Assembly: GCA_964541155.1 (NCBI GenBank)
Contig: CAZIPC010000002.1
Location: 186,001 to 250,000 of the forward strand
Length of the DNA: 64,000 bases
Reading direction: 5' to 3'
From: UBA4416 sp964541155
GTDB taxonomy: Bacteria > Bacteroidota > Bacteroidia > B-17B0 > Aurantibacillaceae
The notes beneath the pieces are model-generated. The model made no database searches and was not told where the DNA came from. It saw only the letters and a list, made by a program, of their open reading frames with translations. Of the stretch, positions 8,619 to 16,262 are shown in pieces. A program made the translations under genes and the position numbers. Positions within the stretch are counted from its first letter, which is position 1. Every line of letters starts with the position of its first letter.

Positions 8619-9176
8619 ATGTCGAAAGTAGCGTACACAGACCTTGAATTTATTGAAGGACTCAAGCATAATAACGATGCGGTGTTACGTGCTTTATACA
8701 AAAAGTATTATAACCTCGTTCTTAAATATGTTGTAAACAATAGTGGTAATAGCGAATCGGCAGCCGACATTTATCAAGAAACAATTATTGTGTTGTATGA
8801 AAATGCTCAAAAACCAAACTTTGAACTTAACTGCCAATTACAAACGTTTATTTTTTCGATTGCTAAACGCCTTTGGCTGAAGCAATTAAGAGGAAGTGGC
8901 CATTTAGCTAGATTTAAAGAAGATGAAGAAAATGAAGTAGTTGATGTAACCGATGAAATGACAGAGCATTTAAAAAAAGAATCAGATATAGAAAAAATGA
9001 ATTCTTGTATGGAAAATTTAGGAGAGCCCTGTAAAACACTATTAAAAGATTTTTATGTATATAAATTAAGCATGGATGAAATATCAGAAAAATTTGGCTA
9101 TACCAATTCTGATAATGCAAAAACACAGAAATATAAATGTTTACAACGATTAAAACGATATTTTTTTGAAAACTAG
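8619..9176 (+). CDS. ECF-type RNA polymerase sigma factor
   Basis: A 185-residue group IV sigma-70 factor. Region 2 lies at about 25-95: ALYKKYYNLVLKYV, then the DIYQETIIVLYENA core-binding segment and FIFSIAKRLWLKQLR, the -10-recognition helix. Region 4 occupies about 125-180, with MDEISEKFGYTNSDNAKTQK as the helix-turn-helix and a closing CLQRLKRYF. Only 23 bases separate it from the next gene, whose N-terminus looks like an anti-sigma domain, so the two are almost certainly co-transcribed and functionally paired. Regulon and inducing signal are unknown. The family call is confident. Confidence 0.9.
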   Translation: MSKVAYTDLEFIEGLKHNNDAVLRALYKKYYNLVLKYVVNNSGNSESAADIYQETIIVLYENAQKPNFELNCQLQTFIFSIAKRLWLKQLRGSGHLARFKEDEENEVVDVTDEMTEHLKKESDIEKMNSCMENLGEPCKTLLKDFYVYKLSMDEISEKFGYTNSDNAKTQKYKCLQRLKRYFFEN

Positions 9177-9199
9177 TTTATATAGAAAGGAAACACGAG

Positions 9200-10294
9200 A
9201 TGAGAGCAATTGATTTATTTGATAATTACATTTTTGGAACATTAAGTACTGAAGAAAAAAAAGATTTTGAAATACGTCTAAAAACGGATTTAGAATTTTC
9301 TCAAGCGTTTGAAAAGCACAAAACATTAATTGAAGGAATTAATCAACATGAGCAACGCGCACATTTAAAGCAAATTTTATCCACTATCCATAAGCAAGAA
9401 TTTGCTAATGACGCAAAAATAGTGTCTATAAAATCACAAGAAACATTTATTAAAAAACACGGAAAAACATTTGCCTTTGCGGCATCTGTTGCTGTTATTG
9501 CTGTTATATCAACTGTTGCAATTTTAAGCGCAGGTGGATACTTGCTTAAACAACAAAGCAATGCTATTACGGATTTAAAACGAGATGTAACGGAATTAAA
9601 ATATTCTCAAGATGCTATTATAGAAGGTATTACAGGGGCAGCAAGTAAAAGGGTAAAAAATTATGCTCCAGCAAATATTGAGGGAACGGGCTTTGCATTA
9701 AACAATAAAGGATATTTAATAACTAGCTATCACATGGTAAAAAATGCCGACTCTGTTTTTGTAACAAATAGCATGCTAGAAAGAGTAGCGGTTAATTTAG
9801 TAGCGAGCGAACCCGCTTTAGATATTGCTATTTATAAAATAGATAATATAGAGGCTATTAAAAATATTGCTTTCCCTTTTTCATTTAAAAATAATACCTC
9901 TGAGATAGGAGATAAAATTTTCACGTTAGGATATCCTCGTAGAGATGTTGTTTATGGAGAAGGTGCGCTAAGCTCAATGACTGGATTTAATAATGACACT
10001 ACAATGTATCAAATTTCTATACCAGTAAATCCAGGAAATAGTGGCGGACCCTTAATGGATGAACAAGGAAACGTTATAGGCGTTATCAGAGGAAAACAAA
10101 GCTCTGCTGAGGGTACAGGATTTGCTATTAAATCTTCATTTATTAAAGAAGTGATTGATAATTTAGAAAACGATTCGTTAAAAAAAGAGCTAAGTTTGGT
10201 TACAAAAAAATCTAGTTTAAGAGGATTAAAACGTAGCGAACAAATTAAAAAAATACAACCATTCGTTTTTAATGTTATGGTTTATAAAAAGTAA
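9200..10294 (+). CDS. Membrane trypsin-like (S1C) protease with anti-sigma-like N-terminus
   Basis: A 364-residue protein in three parts. Residues 1-about 60 (IDLFDNYIFGTLSTEEKKDF and following charged helices) resemble the cytoplasmic sigma-binding segment of Bacteroidota anti-sigma factors, without the zinc Cys/His motif; I see no cysteine in the protein. Residues about 90-116 form one transmembrane helix. Residues about 155-325 are an HtrA/DegS-type serine protease domain with an intact triad: His178 (ITSYHMVKN), Asp208 (ALDIAIYKI) and Ser281 (PVNPGNSGGPL). There is no PDZ domain. Location directly behind an ECF sigma gene suggests a signalling pair in which the periplasmic sensor is itself a protease; that is inference. 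An alternative is a plain membrane-anchored Deg protease. The upstream sequence has a purine-rich AGAAAGGAAA, one of the few ribosome-site-like stretches here. Confidence 0.82.
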   Translation: MRAIDLFDNYIFGTLSTEEKKDFEIRLKTDLEFSQAFEKHKTLIEGINQHEQRAHLKQILSTIHKQEFANDAKIVSIKSQETFIKKHGKTFAFAASVAVIAVISTVAILSAGGYLLKQQSNAITDLKRDVTELKYSQDAIIEGITGAASKRVKNYAPANIEGTGFALNNKGYLITSYHMVKNADSVFVTNSMLERVAVNLVASEPALDIAIYKIDNIEAIKNIAFPFSFKNNTSEIGDKIFTLGYPRRDVVYGEGALSSMTGFNNDTTMYQISIPVNPGNSGGPLMDEQGNVIGVIRGKQSSAEGTGFAIKSSFIKEVIDNLENDSLKKELSLVTKKSSLRGLKRSEQIKKIQPFVFNVMVYKK

Positions 10295-10300
10295 AATAAA

Positions 10301-10320
10301 ACCCCCTTTTAAAAGGGGGT
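10301..10320. terminator. Bidirectional terminator between convergent genes
   Basis: A perfect 20-base palindrome (ACCCCCTTTT and its complement) lying between the protease gene and uppP, which converge. T-rich sequence follows on both strands, though the runs are short. Confidence 0.72.
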
Positions 10321-10335
10321 TAGTTTTATAATAAA

Positions 10336-11130
10336 CTAGATAATATCAATTGGGATTTTAAATAAAAATAAAAGTATTAAAACGCCTCCTACAATAATTC
10401 TGTACCAACCAAATCCTTTAAATCCGTGCTTATTTAATAATCCAATAAATGATTTAATAGCCAATAACGCTACAATAAAAGCAACAACATTTCCAAAAAC
10501 TAAAATATTAATTTCATTTGAATTTAAAGAAATTCCTTCTTTATATAGGTCTAGTAATTTTTTTGCAGTTGCAGCAAACATGGTTGGCACAGCTAAAAAA
10601 AACGAAAACTCAGCAGCATTTTGTCTTGTTAGTTTTTGTGTCATTCCTCCAATAATAGTTGATGCACTTCGGCTCATGCCAGGCCACATAGCAATACATT
10701 GAAATAATCCAATTTTAAAAGCTTTAACGTAAGTAATGTCTTTTTCTTCATTTTGCGAATTATTATTAAACCATTTATCTACAAACAATAAAATAATTCC
10801 TCCAATAAATAAAGCAACAGCAACGCCAACTAAATTTTCCAAAGCGGCATCAATATAATCACTCAAAATAATTCCAAATATAGCGGCAGGAATAAAAGCA
10901 ATTATTAGTTTTAAGTAGAAAGTAAATGACTTAAAAAACCTTTTAAAATATAACACTACAACAGATAATATTGCTCCTAATTGAATAGCAACAGTAAATA
11001 ATTTTATAAAAGGAGTAGCTTTAAGACCTAGCAAGGCTGTGCCAATCATCATATGGCCAGTTGAAGAGATGGGTAAAAATTCGGTTAACCCTTCAATAAC
11101 CGCAATAACAAAGGCTTGAAAATAATCCAT
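10336..11130 (-). CDS. uppP: Undecaprenyl-diphosphatase
   Basis: Integral membrane enzyme (BacA family) that dephosphorylates undecaprenyl diphosphate to recycle the lipid carrier for peptidoglycan and surface glycans. The 264 residues contain the two family signatures, EGLTEFLPISSTGHM near the N-terminus (catalytic Glu and Ser/His region) and PGMSRSASTIIGGM around 148-161 (catalytic Arg), embedded in about eight hydrophobic segments. The gene follows the DUF3098 gene by 15 bases and shares its promoter. In many Bacteroidota these two sit between ftsX and truB; here ftsX and truB are elsewhere in the window. Confidence 0.96.
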   Translation of the reverse strand: MDYFQAFVIAVIEGLTEFLPISSTGHMMIGTALLGLKATPFIKLFTVAIQLGAILSVVVLYFKRFFKSFTFYLKLIIAFIPAAIFGIILSDYIDAALENLVGVAVALFIGGIILLFVDKWFNNNSQNEEKDITYVKAFKIGLFQCIAMWPGMSRSASTIIGGMTQKLTRQNAAEFSFFLAVPTMFAATAKKLLDLYKEGISLNSNEINILVFGNVVAFIVALLAIKSFIGLLNKHGFKGFGWYRIIVGGVLILLFLFKIPIDII

Positions 11131-11145
11131 AAGACAGATTAAAAA

Positions 11146-11379
11146 TTACAGCTCTTCGTTTTTAGATTTTGGACGCCACATAATACCAACGATTATGGTT
11201 ACAAACCCAAGTAAACAAACTAAAGGCGCAATGGTAATACGTTGTGTGTCAAAAATGGCCGGATTAAAAACATTTGGATCGTCGCTGCCACCACCAATCA
11301 TTAGTAAGTAGCCCAATATAATTAACACAATACCTGCTATAAAAATTTGATAGTTTTGTTTGCCAAATGTTGTTTTCAT
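11146..11379 (-). CDS. DUF3098 small membrane protein
   Basis: A 77-residue protein with two transmembrane segments (about 11-28 and 51-68) separated by a short polar loop, GGGSDDPNVFNPAIFDTQRI, the hallmark of the DUF3098 family. Members are restricted to Bacteroidota and are usually encoded immediately before uppP and after ftsX, suggesting an envelope-assembly or division role that has not been defined. First gene of a two-gene operon with uppP, preceded by a well-matched promoter. Confidence 0.85.
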   Translation of the reverse strand: MKTTFGKQNYQIFIAGIVLIILGYLLMIGGGSDDPNVFNPAIFDTQRITIAPLVCLLGFVTIIVGIMWRPKSKNEEL

Positions 11380-11398
11380 AATCTGTTTTTTAGATTAG

Positions 11399-11428
11399 CA
11401 AAGCTATCAAAAAACTTTATTTAACAAA
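11399..11428 (-). promoter_or_regulatory. Promoter of DUF3098-uppP operon
   Basis: On the minus strand TTTG (11425-11428) is followed after 18 bases by TAGCTTTG (11399-11406), matching both Bacteroidota consensus elements. The -7 box ends 19 bases before the DUF3098 ATG. Confidence 0.6.
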
Positions 11429-11499
11429 GGTTTTATCTCAAAAAATCACACAAAAATCCCGTTAATTATTCGTAATATTGTTATTCTATATAATAAAAA

Positions 11500-12588
11500 A
11501 TGAGTAAAGTAGCGTTAATCACAGGAATTACAGGTCAAGACGGTGCATACCTTTTAGAATTGCTTTTAAGCAAAGGGTATACGGTTCATGGAATAAAAAG
11601 AAGAAGTTCTTTATTTAACACCGATAGAATTGATCACTTATATCAAGACCAACATGAAAAGCATGTTAATTTTAGATTACATCATGGAGATTTAACAGAC
11701 AGTACTAATTTAATAAGAATAGTGCAAGAAGTTCAGCCCGACGAAATTTATAACCTAGCAGCTATGTCGCATGTAAAAGTTAGTTTTGATACGCCAGAAT
11801 ATACAGCAAATGCAGATGGTTTAGGAACTCTAAGAATATTAGAAGCAATACGTATATTGGGGTTAGAAAAGAAAACACGTTTTTATCAAGCCTCTACATC
11901 TGAATTATATGGATTAGTTCAAGAAGTTCCTCAAAAAGAAACAACACCATTTTATCCAAGAAGCCCATATGGGGTTGCAAAATTATATGCGTATTGGATA
12001 ACAAAAAATTACAGAGAAGCTTATGGCATGTATGCATGTAACGGCATTTTGTTTAACCACGAAAGTCCGCTAAGAGGTGAAACATTTGTAACGAGAAAAA
12101 TAACAAGAGCTGTTGCTAAGATTAGTTTAGGATTGCAAGATAAACTTTTTATGGGAAATATAGATTCTGAAAGAGATTGGGGCCATGCAAAAGATTATGT
12201 TGAAGGCATGTGGAGAATGTTACAGCAAGATGAGCCAGAAGATTTTGTATTAGCAACAGGAGTGAAAATAACCGTTAGAGAATTTATTAATATGGCTTTT
12301 GCTGAGGTTGGAATTACTATTAAATGGGAAGGTAAAGCAGAACATGAAAAAGGAATAGATATTTCTACAGGCAAAGTGTTAATAGAAATTGATCCTAAAT
12401 ATTATAGACCCGCTGAGGTTGATTTGCTTGTTGGAGATGCCACAAAAGCAAGAACTAAAATGGGATGGAAGCCTACATATACTGTTGCGGATTTATGCAA
12501 AGAAATGGTACTTGCTGATGTTGAATTATTTAAGCGCGACAAGTATTTGTTAGAAGGCGGACATAAAATTTTAAATCATAAAGAATAA
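11500..12588 (+). CDS. gmd: GDP-mannose 4,6-dehydratase
   Basis: First enzyme of GDP-L-fucose synthesis, an extended short-chain dehydrogenase converting GDP-mannose to GDP-4-keto-6-deoxymannose. The 362-residue protein starts with the NADP-binding motif ITGITGQDGAYL, has the family RRSSLFNTDRI loop, the catalytic STSELYG segment and the Tyr-x3-Lys of SPYGVAKLYAYW, then LFNHESPLRGETFVTRKIT. Length and motifs are typical. It opens a surface-glycan operon; a hairpin between it and fcl could attenuate transcription but both products are needed for the same pathway. Confidence 0.97.
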   Translation: MSKVALITGITGQDGAYLLELLLSKGYTVHGIKRRSSLFNTDRIDHLYQDQHEKHVNFRLHHGDLTDSTNLIRIVQEVQPDEIYNLAAMSHVKVSFDTPEYTANADGLGTLRILEAIRILGLEKKTRFYQASTSELYGLVQEVPQKETTPFYPRSPYGVAKLYAYWITKNYREAYGMYACNGILFNHESPLRGETFVTRKITRAVAKISLGLQDKLFMGNIDSERDWGHAKDYVEGMWRMLQQDEPEDFVLATGVKITVREFINMAFAEVGITIKWEGKAEHEKGIDISTGKVLIEIDPKYYRPAEVDLLVGDATKARTKMGWKPTYTVADLCKEMVLADVELFKRDKYLLEGGHKILNHKE

Positions 12589-12592
12589 ACTC

Positions 12593-12618
12593 AAAACCTC
12601 TTTTAAAGGAGGTTTTTT
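12593..12618 (+). terminator. Hairpin with T run between gmd and fcl
   Basis: Stem AAAACCTC / GAGGTTTT with an 8-base loop that can pair further, followed by TTTTTT. It looks like a terminator but lies inside a functional gene pair, so partial termination or 3'-end protection of the gmd message is likely. Confidence 0.65.
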
Positions 12619-12638
12619 AATTATTAATATTAAGTAGT

Positions 12639-13580
12639 ATGGAATTAAATTCTAAAATATATGTTGCGGGACACAGAGGAATGGTAGGGTCTGCAATTAT
12701 TAGAAATTTAGAAAAAAAAGGTTACCAAAATATTATAACCAAAACATCAACTGAATTAGATTTACGCAATTCACAAACCGTTAGTGATTTTTTTGCAGAA
12801 CAGAAACCAGATTATGTATTTTTAGCGGCAGCAAAAGTAGGAGGAATTCAAGCAAATAATACATACAGGGCAGATTTTATATATGAAAACTTAATGATTC
12901 AAAATAACGTGATTCATAATTCATATTTGAATAATGTAAAAAAATTAATGTTTTTAGGAAGTTCTTGTATTTATCCTAAAATGGCACCACAGCCCTTAAA
13001 AGAAGAGTATTTGTTAACAGGATTATTAGAAGAAACCAATGAACCATATGCTATTGCAAAAATAGCAGGCATTAAAATGTGTGAAAGCTATAAACGTCAA
13101 TACGGATGTAACTTTATTTCGGTAATGCCTACAAATATGTATGGCCCAAACGATAACTATAATTTAAATAACTCCCATGTATTACCAGCGCTTATAAGAA
13201 AATTTCATGATGCAAAAGAAAACAATCTGGCAGCAGTAGAAATGTGGGGAACCGGAACACCAATGCGTGAGTTTTTACATGCAGATGATTTAGGGGACGC
13301 TTGTGTATTTCTGATGAACACATATGATGGCGAACAGTTTGTAAATATAGGCTCAGGAACAGATGTAACAATTAAAGATTTAGCATTATTGATAAAAGAT
13401 ATTATAGGCTTTAAAGGAGAAATAACTCATGATTTATCAAAACCAGACGGCACACCTCGAAAATTAATGGATGTGTCTTACTTACATTCTTTAGGATGGA
13501 AACATAAAATAGAATTATCAGATGGTATTAAACAAGTATACGACGATTTTAAAAATAAAGAAGGCGTAAAAGTTTGGTAA
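12639..13580 (+). CDS. fcl: GDP-L-fucose synthase
   Basis: Epimerase-reductase that converts the Gmd product into GDP-L-fucose using NADPH. The 313-residue SDR protein shows AGHRGMVGSAI at the N-terminus, the SSCIYP catalytic serine segment, EPYAIAKIAGIKMCE with the Tyr-x3-Lys pair, and PTNMYGPNDNY. It follows gmd and its stop codon is 5 bases before the ATG of the next gene. Together gmd and fcl show that this organism makes fucose or a related deoxyhexose for the surface polymer encoded here. Confidence 0.96.
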   Translation: MELNSKIYVAGHRGMVGSAIIRNLEKKGYQNIITKTSTELDLRNSQTVSDFFAEQKPDYVFLAAAKVGGIQANNTYRADFIYENLMIQNNVIHNSYLNNVKKLMFLGSSCIYPKMAPQPLKEEYLLTGLLEETNEPYAIAKIAGIKMCESYKRQYGCNFISVMPTNMYGPNDNYNLNNSHVLPALIRKFHDAKENNLAAVEMWGTGTPMREFLHADDLGDACVFLMNTYDGEQFVNIGSGTDVTIKDLALLIKDIIGFKGEITHDLSKPDGTPRKLMDVSYLHSLGWKHKIELSDGIKQVYDDFKNKEGVKVW

Positions 13581-13585
13581 AAAAC

Positions 13586-15160
13586 ATGAGAACTAGTCAA
13601 ATAAACATTAATCATGTAAAACATATAGCTATATTTTTGACTTTATTTTTTAGCTCTTTTTATTTAAAAGCTCAATTTTATAATTTACCTACAGATTATT
13701 TTTTTAACACATTAACTCAACGCCATTTAGCTAAAATAGATTCGGAACAAACACATATTAGTATACAACCGTATATTCCTTTTTTTAGTAAAAAGTACGA
13801 GTATGTTATAGATTCGCATAGAGTTTTTAAATTTATTTCTGAAGATCCTATTATCGATAAATTATTTTTTGAAAATTTAATTCAAATTAAATCGAAAATT
13901 AAAAAATTCGAGTTCAATATAAATCCGATATTAAATTTAGAATTAAGTAAGGCGGAGTATGATACTACAAAATCACAAAAACTATCTACCAACACTCGTG
14001 GCTTTATTGCAAATGGACATATTGGCAAAGATTTATATTTTGAAACAATGTTTGTAGAAAATCAAAGTACCTTTCCTTATTACCTATCAGCATACAGCCA
14101 TCAAACAAAAATTATTCCTGGTCAGGGAAGATATAAAGTTTTTAAAACTACAGGATATGATTATGCGTTCTCGTCAGGATTTGTTTCATATCAACCAATT
14201 AAAAAATTAAACATTCAGATAGGTCACGGCAAACAAAAAATAGGAAACGGTTACCGTTCTTTATTATTAAGTGATAATGCGTTTAATTACCCTTATATTA
14301 GAATTACATCGCAATGGTTAAATGGGAAACTACAATACTCAAATATTTATGCAGTATTAATGAATTTAACTACAGGGGGAGCTATTACACCTAAATATAC
14401 AGAGCCATTATTTCAAAAAAAACCAGTATCTTTTCAATATTTAAGTTATAACATTAATAAAAGGATAAATATTGGTTTTTTTCAATCATTAGTTTGGAAT
14501 GCTGCAGATAGTATGAATAGGCAACATTTAGATTGGCAGTACTTTAATCCTATTATTTTTTCGAATATTGGTTTTTATGGTTTAAGTAATAAGAATAATA
14601 TTTTAATAGGAGTTACTACTAATATAAAAGTAACAAATCAACTTTCTTTATATGCACAGTTTATGGGAGACGATTTTAGTAATATGTATGCAGCCGGAAA
14701 TGGTTTAGGATACCAAATAGGATTAAAGTATTTTGATGTATTTAAGATAAAAAATTTGATGTTTCAGGCAGAATATAATGATGTTTCTGAAAACGCTTAT
14801 AATAGTCCTTTAGGCATAACTAATAATCAAAGCTTTTCTCACTACAATCAAAACTTAGCCTATACTTTAAATTATGGCAAAGAATGGGTTTTTTTAGCGG
14901 ATTTTAGATACCAAAGAGCGTTTTTAAACATTAAAACAAATTTGCAGTATAAAACGCTTAGCAATCATCTATCGTGCAGTAACACGATTACAAAACTGCA
15001 AATAGGATACACTATTAATACTGCATATAATTTTAATGTATCTTTAGGGTATAATTATAGATATCAAAAATATATAGATAGTAACAATTTAAGTAATAGA
15101 ACAACGTTATATACTATTAGTGTAAAAACTAATTTATTTAACACATATTATGACTTTTAA
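13586..15160 (+). CDS. RemB/Wzi-like outer-membrane protein (copy 1)
   Basis: A 524-residue protein with a signal peptide (about 1-27, ending FYLKAQ). The mature part is rich in alternating aromatic and polar residues like an outer-membrane barrel. It carries QIGHGKQKIGNGYRSLLLSD with following NYPYIRI, and FNPIIF, a pattern I associate with the Bacteroidota RemB/capsule-assembly Wzi family. I chose the ATG at 13586; a TTG 12 bases upstream would overlap the fcl stop and add four residues before the signal. Context with GDP-fucose and a WecA-like enzyme fits export or surface attachment of a glycan; RemB is linked to gliding in Flavobacterium. Family call by pattern, specific role unproven. 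Confidence 0.7.
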   Translation: MRTSQININHVKHIAIFLTLFFSSFYLKAQFYNLPTDYFFNTLTQRHLAKIDSEQTHISIQPYIPFFSKKYEYVIDSHRVFKFISEDPIIDKLFFENLIQIKSKIKKFEFNINPILNLELSKAEYDTTKSQKLSTNTRGFIANGHIGKDLYFETMFVENQSTFPYYLSAYSHQTKIIPGQGRYKVFKTTGYDYAFSSGFVSYQPIKKLNIQIGHGKQKIGNGYRSLLLSDNAFNYPYIRITSQWLNGKLQYSNIYAVLMNLTTGGAITPKYTEPLFQKKPVSFQYLSYNINKRINIGFFQSLVWNAADSMNRQHLDWQYFNPIIFSNIGFYGLSNKNNILIGVTTNIKVTNQLSLYAQFMGDDFSNMYAAGNGLGYQIGLKYFDVFKIKNLMFQAEYNDVSENAYNSPLGITNNQSFSHYNQNLAYTLNYGKEWVFLADFRYQRAFLNIKTNLQYKTLSNHLSCSNTITKLQIGYTINTAYNFNVSLGYNYRYQKYIDSNNLSNRTTLYTISVKTNLFNTYYDF

Positions 15161-15170
15161 AATATAACAT

Positions 15171-16259
15171 ATGGCAATATTAGTTTTAGTATTTATAACA
15201 GCGTTTTCTGTAGTATTGTATGCTACGCCATCTCTTATTAAAGTGGCACATTTAAAACGATTAATAGATTTGCCCTCAGAAGATAGAAAAATTCACAAGT
15301 ATGCAGTGCCAACCATTGGTGGAATTATTATCTATGCCGCATCACTATTTTCTTTTTCACTATGGTATCATATTGATGATTTAAGAGATTATAATCAAAT
15401 TTATGAATCGGTAAAGGAGTTTAAAATATTAGTAGCAACAAGTTTAGTATTATTTTTTGTTGGTGTAAAGGATGATATCATAGGAACGGCGCCCGTAAAA
15501 AAATTGTTTGCAAATATTTTAGTAGGCTTAACACTTGTTTTAATGGGCGATATCAGAATTACAGGACTTCATGGCGTGTTTGGTATTAATGAAATCCCGT
15601 TATGGGCTAGCGTATTTTTATCTTTATTTACATATATTGTAGTAGTAAACGCTATGAATTTAATTGATGGGATTGATGGATTAGCTGCCGGAGTAGGATT
15701 AATAGCAACTTCTTCTTTTGGAGTGTGGTTTGTTTTTGCTAATGAGTACACGCTTGCATCACTTTCATTTTCTTTATCAGGAGCACTGTTAGGGTTCTTA
15801 ATATTTAATTTTTCTCCTGCTAAAATATTTATGGGAGATAGTGGCTCATTAGTAATAGGTATGTTCATTTGTGTTTTAAGTATTAAGCTTATTGAATATC
15901 CAGCAAACAAATTAAGTTATTTTTGGGTAAATATATCTAACTCAATATTTGTAATTGCAGCATTAACTTATCCTTTAACAGATACATTAAGAGTGTTTAT
16001 ATTAAGAATTATTAAAGGGCATTCTCCATTTGAGGCAGATAGAAAGCATCTTCATCATCGGTTATTAGATAGTGGATTTTCTCAAGTAAAAACAGTAATA
16101 ATTATTTATATTTTTAGTTTAATTAGTATAGTCGTATCGTTTTCAAGTTATTATTTAAATCCTAGTTTATCTTTACTATCAGTTGTTGTATGTAGTGGAA
16201 TATTTATTTTATTGGTTAATTTTTGTTACAAACGTTATAGTAAAAAAGTAATTAACTAA
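15171..16259 (+). CDS. WecA/MraY-like undecaprenyl-phosphate glycosylphosphotransferase
   Basis: A 362-residue integral membrane enzyme (about ten segments) of the GT4 WecA/TagO/MraY group, which starts a surface glycan by moving a HexNAc-1-phosphate from a UDP-sugar to undecaprenyl phosphate. Diagnostic motifs: VKDDIIGTAPVKK, NAMNLIDGIDGLAAGVG (metal-binding Asp residues), KIFMGDSGSLVIG and the HLHHRLLDSG segment that separates WecA/WbpL-type enzymes from MraY. It starts 10 bases after the first RemB-like gene and is followed by the second after 3 bases, so it is part of one operon. The sugar specificity cannot be read. Confidence 0.9.
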   Translation: MAILVLVFITAFSVVLYATPSLIKVAHLKRLIDLPSEDRKIHKYAVPTIGGIIIYAASLFSFSLWYHIDDLRDYNQIYESVKEFKILVATSLVLFFVGVKDDIIGTAPVKKLFANILVGLTLVLMGDIRITGLHGVFGINEIPLWASVFLSLFTYIVVVNAMNLIDGIDGLAAGVGLIATSSFGVWFVFANEYTLASLSFSLSGALLGFLIFNFSPAKIFMGDSGSLVIGMFICVLSIKLIEYPANKLSYFWVNISNSIFVIAALTYPLTDTLRVFILRIIKGHSPFEADRKHLHHRLLDSGFSQVKTVIIIYIFSLISIVVSFSSYYLNPSLSLLSVVVCSGIFILLVNFCYKRYSKKVIN

Positions 16260-16262
16260 TCA

